Of a stretch of DNA of 6,196 nucleotides, positions 5,529 through 6,196 are shown piece by piece. The notes beneath the pieces are model-generated. The model was not told where the DNA came from. It saw only the letters and a list, made by a program, of their open reading frames with translations, and did no database searches. The translations under genes and the position numbers were made by a program. Positions within the stretch are counted from its first letter, which is position 1. Each line of letters starts with the position of its first letter. Source of the stretch: Bacteroidales bacterium (GTDB lineage Bacteria; Bacteroidota; Bacteroidia; Bacteroidales; UBA12481); the NCBI GenBank assembly GCA_021160155.1, contig JAGHDB010000411.1, forward strand, positions 1 to 6,196, in the 5' to 3' direction.

Positions 5529-6196
5529 ATGCATGAACACAAAGTAGTTGCTGGTATTACTCAGGGAGATATCAACGGAATCGGATACGAAGTCATTATT
5601 AAAACACTTCAGGATCCGAGAATTCTGGAATTCTGTACACCGGTAGTATATGGCTCTCCTAAAGTGCTGGCGTACCACAGAAAAGCGATTCACATTCCGA
5701 ATTTCAGTTTGAATAGCATCATGAGCGCCAAAGATGCCAACCCTAAACGGGCGAATCTCATCAACTGCCTGGATGACAACGTACGTGTAGAGCTCGGAAA
5801 ATCAACCCCCATTGCGGGTGAATCTTCAATTATTGCATTGGATCAGGCGATTAAGGATTTAATGGATTATCATATTGATGTGTTGGTTACGGCGCCGGTG
5901 AATAAACACAATATTAAACGGAAAGATTTTCATTTTACGGGACATACCGAATACCTGCAGCATAAACTGAACGCCAAAGAGACACTGATGATGATGGTTT
6001 CGGATCAAATGAAAGTGGGTGTAGTTACGGGCCATATTCCTCTTTCTGAGGTAGCTGATACGATTTCAGGAGAGTTAATCCGTAAAAAAGTCGAATTGAT
6101 GAACCGGTCGCTAAAGGATGATTTTAACATTCGGGAACCCAGAATTGCGGTACTTGGACTAAATCCGCATGGCGGTGATGAAGGCCTGCTTGGGAA
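5529..6196 (+). CDS. pdxA: 4-hydroxythreonine-4-phosphate dehydrogenase PdxA, N-terminal part (3' end outside window)
   Basis: PdxA oxidises 4-phosphohydroxy-L-threonine with NAD; the product decarboxylates and is joined with 1-deoxy-D-xylulose 5-phosphate by PdxJ to make pyridoxine phosphate (DXP-dependent vitamin B6 route). About 222 codons are visible before the window ends, roughly two thirds of the usual 330 or so residues. The N-terminus has AGITQGDINGIGYEVI (about 8-23), matching the family's GDPxGIGPE block with an Asn-Gly-Ile-Gly-Tyr variant. TAPVNK (121-126), FTGHTEYL with metal ligand His139, TGHIPL with His169, and GLNPHGGDEG near the right edge follow. The third metal histidine (YHDQG block in E. 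coli) lies beyond the edge. The ATG at 5529 is chosen because it is in frame and gives the normal short lead to the GITQGD block; the ATG at 5533 is out of frame. The start is 10 bp after the aminopeptidase stop, which suggests one operon. It shares the substrate pool of Dxr, as both routes use deoxyxylulose phosphate. Confidence 0.95.
   Translation, partial: MHEHKVVAGITQGDINGIGYEVIIKTLQDPRILEFCTPVVYGSPKVLAYHRKAIHIPNFSLNSIMSAKDANPKRANLINCLDDNVRVELGKSTPIAGESSIIALDQAIKDLMDYHIDVLVTAPVNKHNIKRKDFHFTGHTEYLQHKLNAKETLMMMVSDQMKVGVVTGHIPLSEVADTISGELIRKKVELMNRSLKDDFNIREPRIAVLGLNPHGGDEGLLG
5620..5635 (+). repeat. 8-bp exact tandem duplication in pdxA
   Basis: GAATTCTG occurs twice back to back (5620-5627 and 5628-5635) in codons for the RILEFC stretch near residues 31-36 of PdxA. 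As 8 is not a multiple of 3, loss or gain of a unit would break the frame. With only two copies it is likely chance. Confidence 0.4.

Noticed and set aside
5533..5535. Alternative ATG for pdxA
   Set aside because: It is out of frame with the GITQGD block; the ATG at 5529 gives the correct PdxA N-terminus.

Overview
The window reads as a piece of ordinary Bacteroidota chromosome. It carries six protein-coding genes, two of them cut by the window edges, packed with almost no intergenic DNA. The assignment to Bacteroidota is an inference from four points: a DUF4837-type lipoprotein (a family I know only from this phylum), an MqnC of the Bacteroidota style (FVPWPF..EGT and GAGAEIL variants), no recognisable Shine-Dalgarno sequence before any start, and TAnnTTTG-like -7 boxes in the two promoter-sized gaps. 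MqnC implies menaquinone synthesis by the futalosine route, which fits some Bacteroidota lineages and not the classical-Men lineages such as Bacteroides. I cannot name a genus.

Layout: (1) 1-1853, + strand: the 3' part of dxr (isoprenoid precursor synthesis) overlaps by 4 bp the start of rseP, a membrane site-2 protease. (2) 1913-2923, + strand: a DUF4837 lipoprotein of unknown function, 59 bp downstream of rseP. (3) 2920-4011, - strand: mqnC, convergent with the lipoprotein gene, the two stop codons sharing a TTAA. (4) 4012-4081: a 70-bp divergent intergenic region with candidate promoter elements for both directions and short AT-rich dyads. (5) 4082-6196, + strand: an M17 leucyl aminopeptidase gene, then after 10 bp pdxA (vitamin B6 synthesis), which runs off the right edge.

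The genes are housekeeping: MEP-pathway isoprenoid synthesis, envelope proteolysis, menaquinone synthesis, peptide turnover and pyridoxal phosphate synthesis. Isoprenoid precursors from Dxr feed, among other products, the prenyl tail of menaquinone, but the neighbourhood looks like genome packing and not a dedicated pathway cluster. I found no RNA gene, mobile element, CRISPR array or defence system, and no gene-free stretch over 300 bp. The least understood item is the DUF4837 lipoprotein beside rseP. The most notable structure not explained by the genes is a perfect 10-bp stem inside the aminopeptidase gene (5175-5201).
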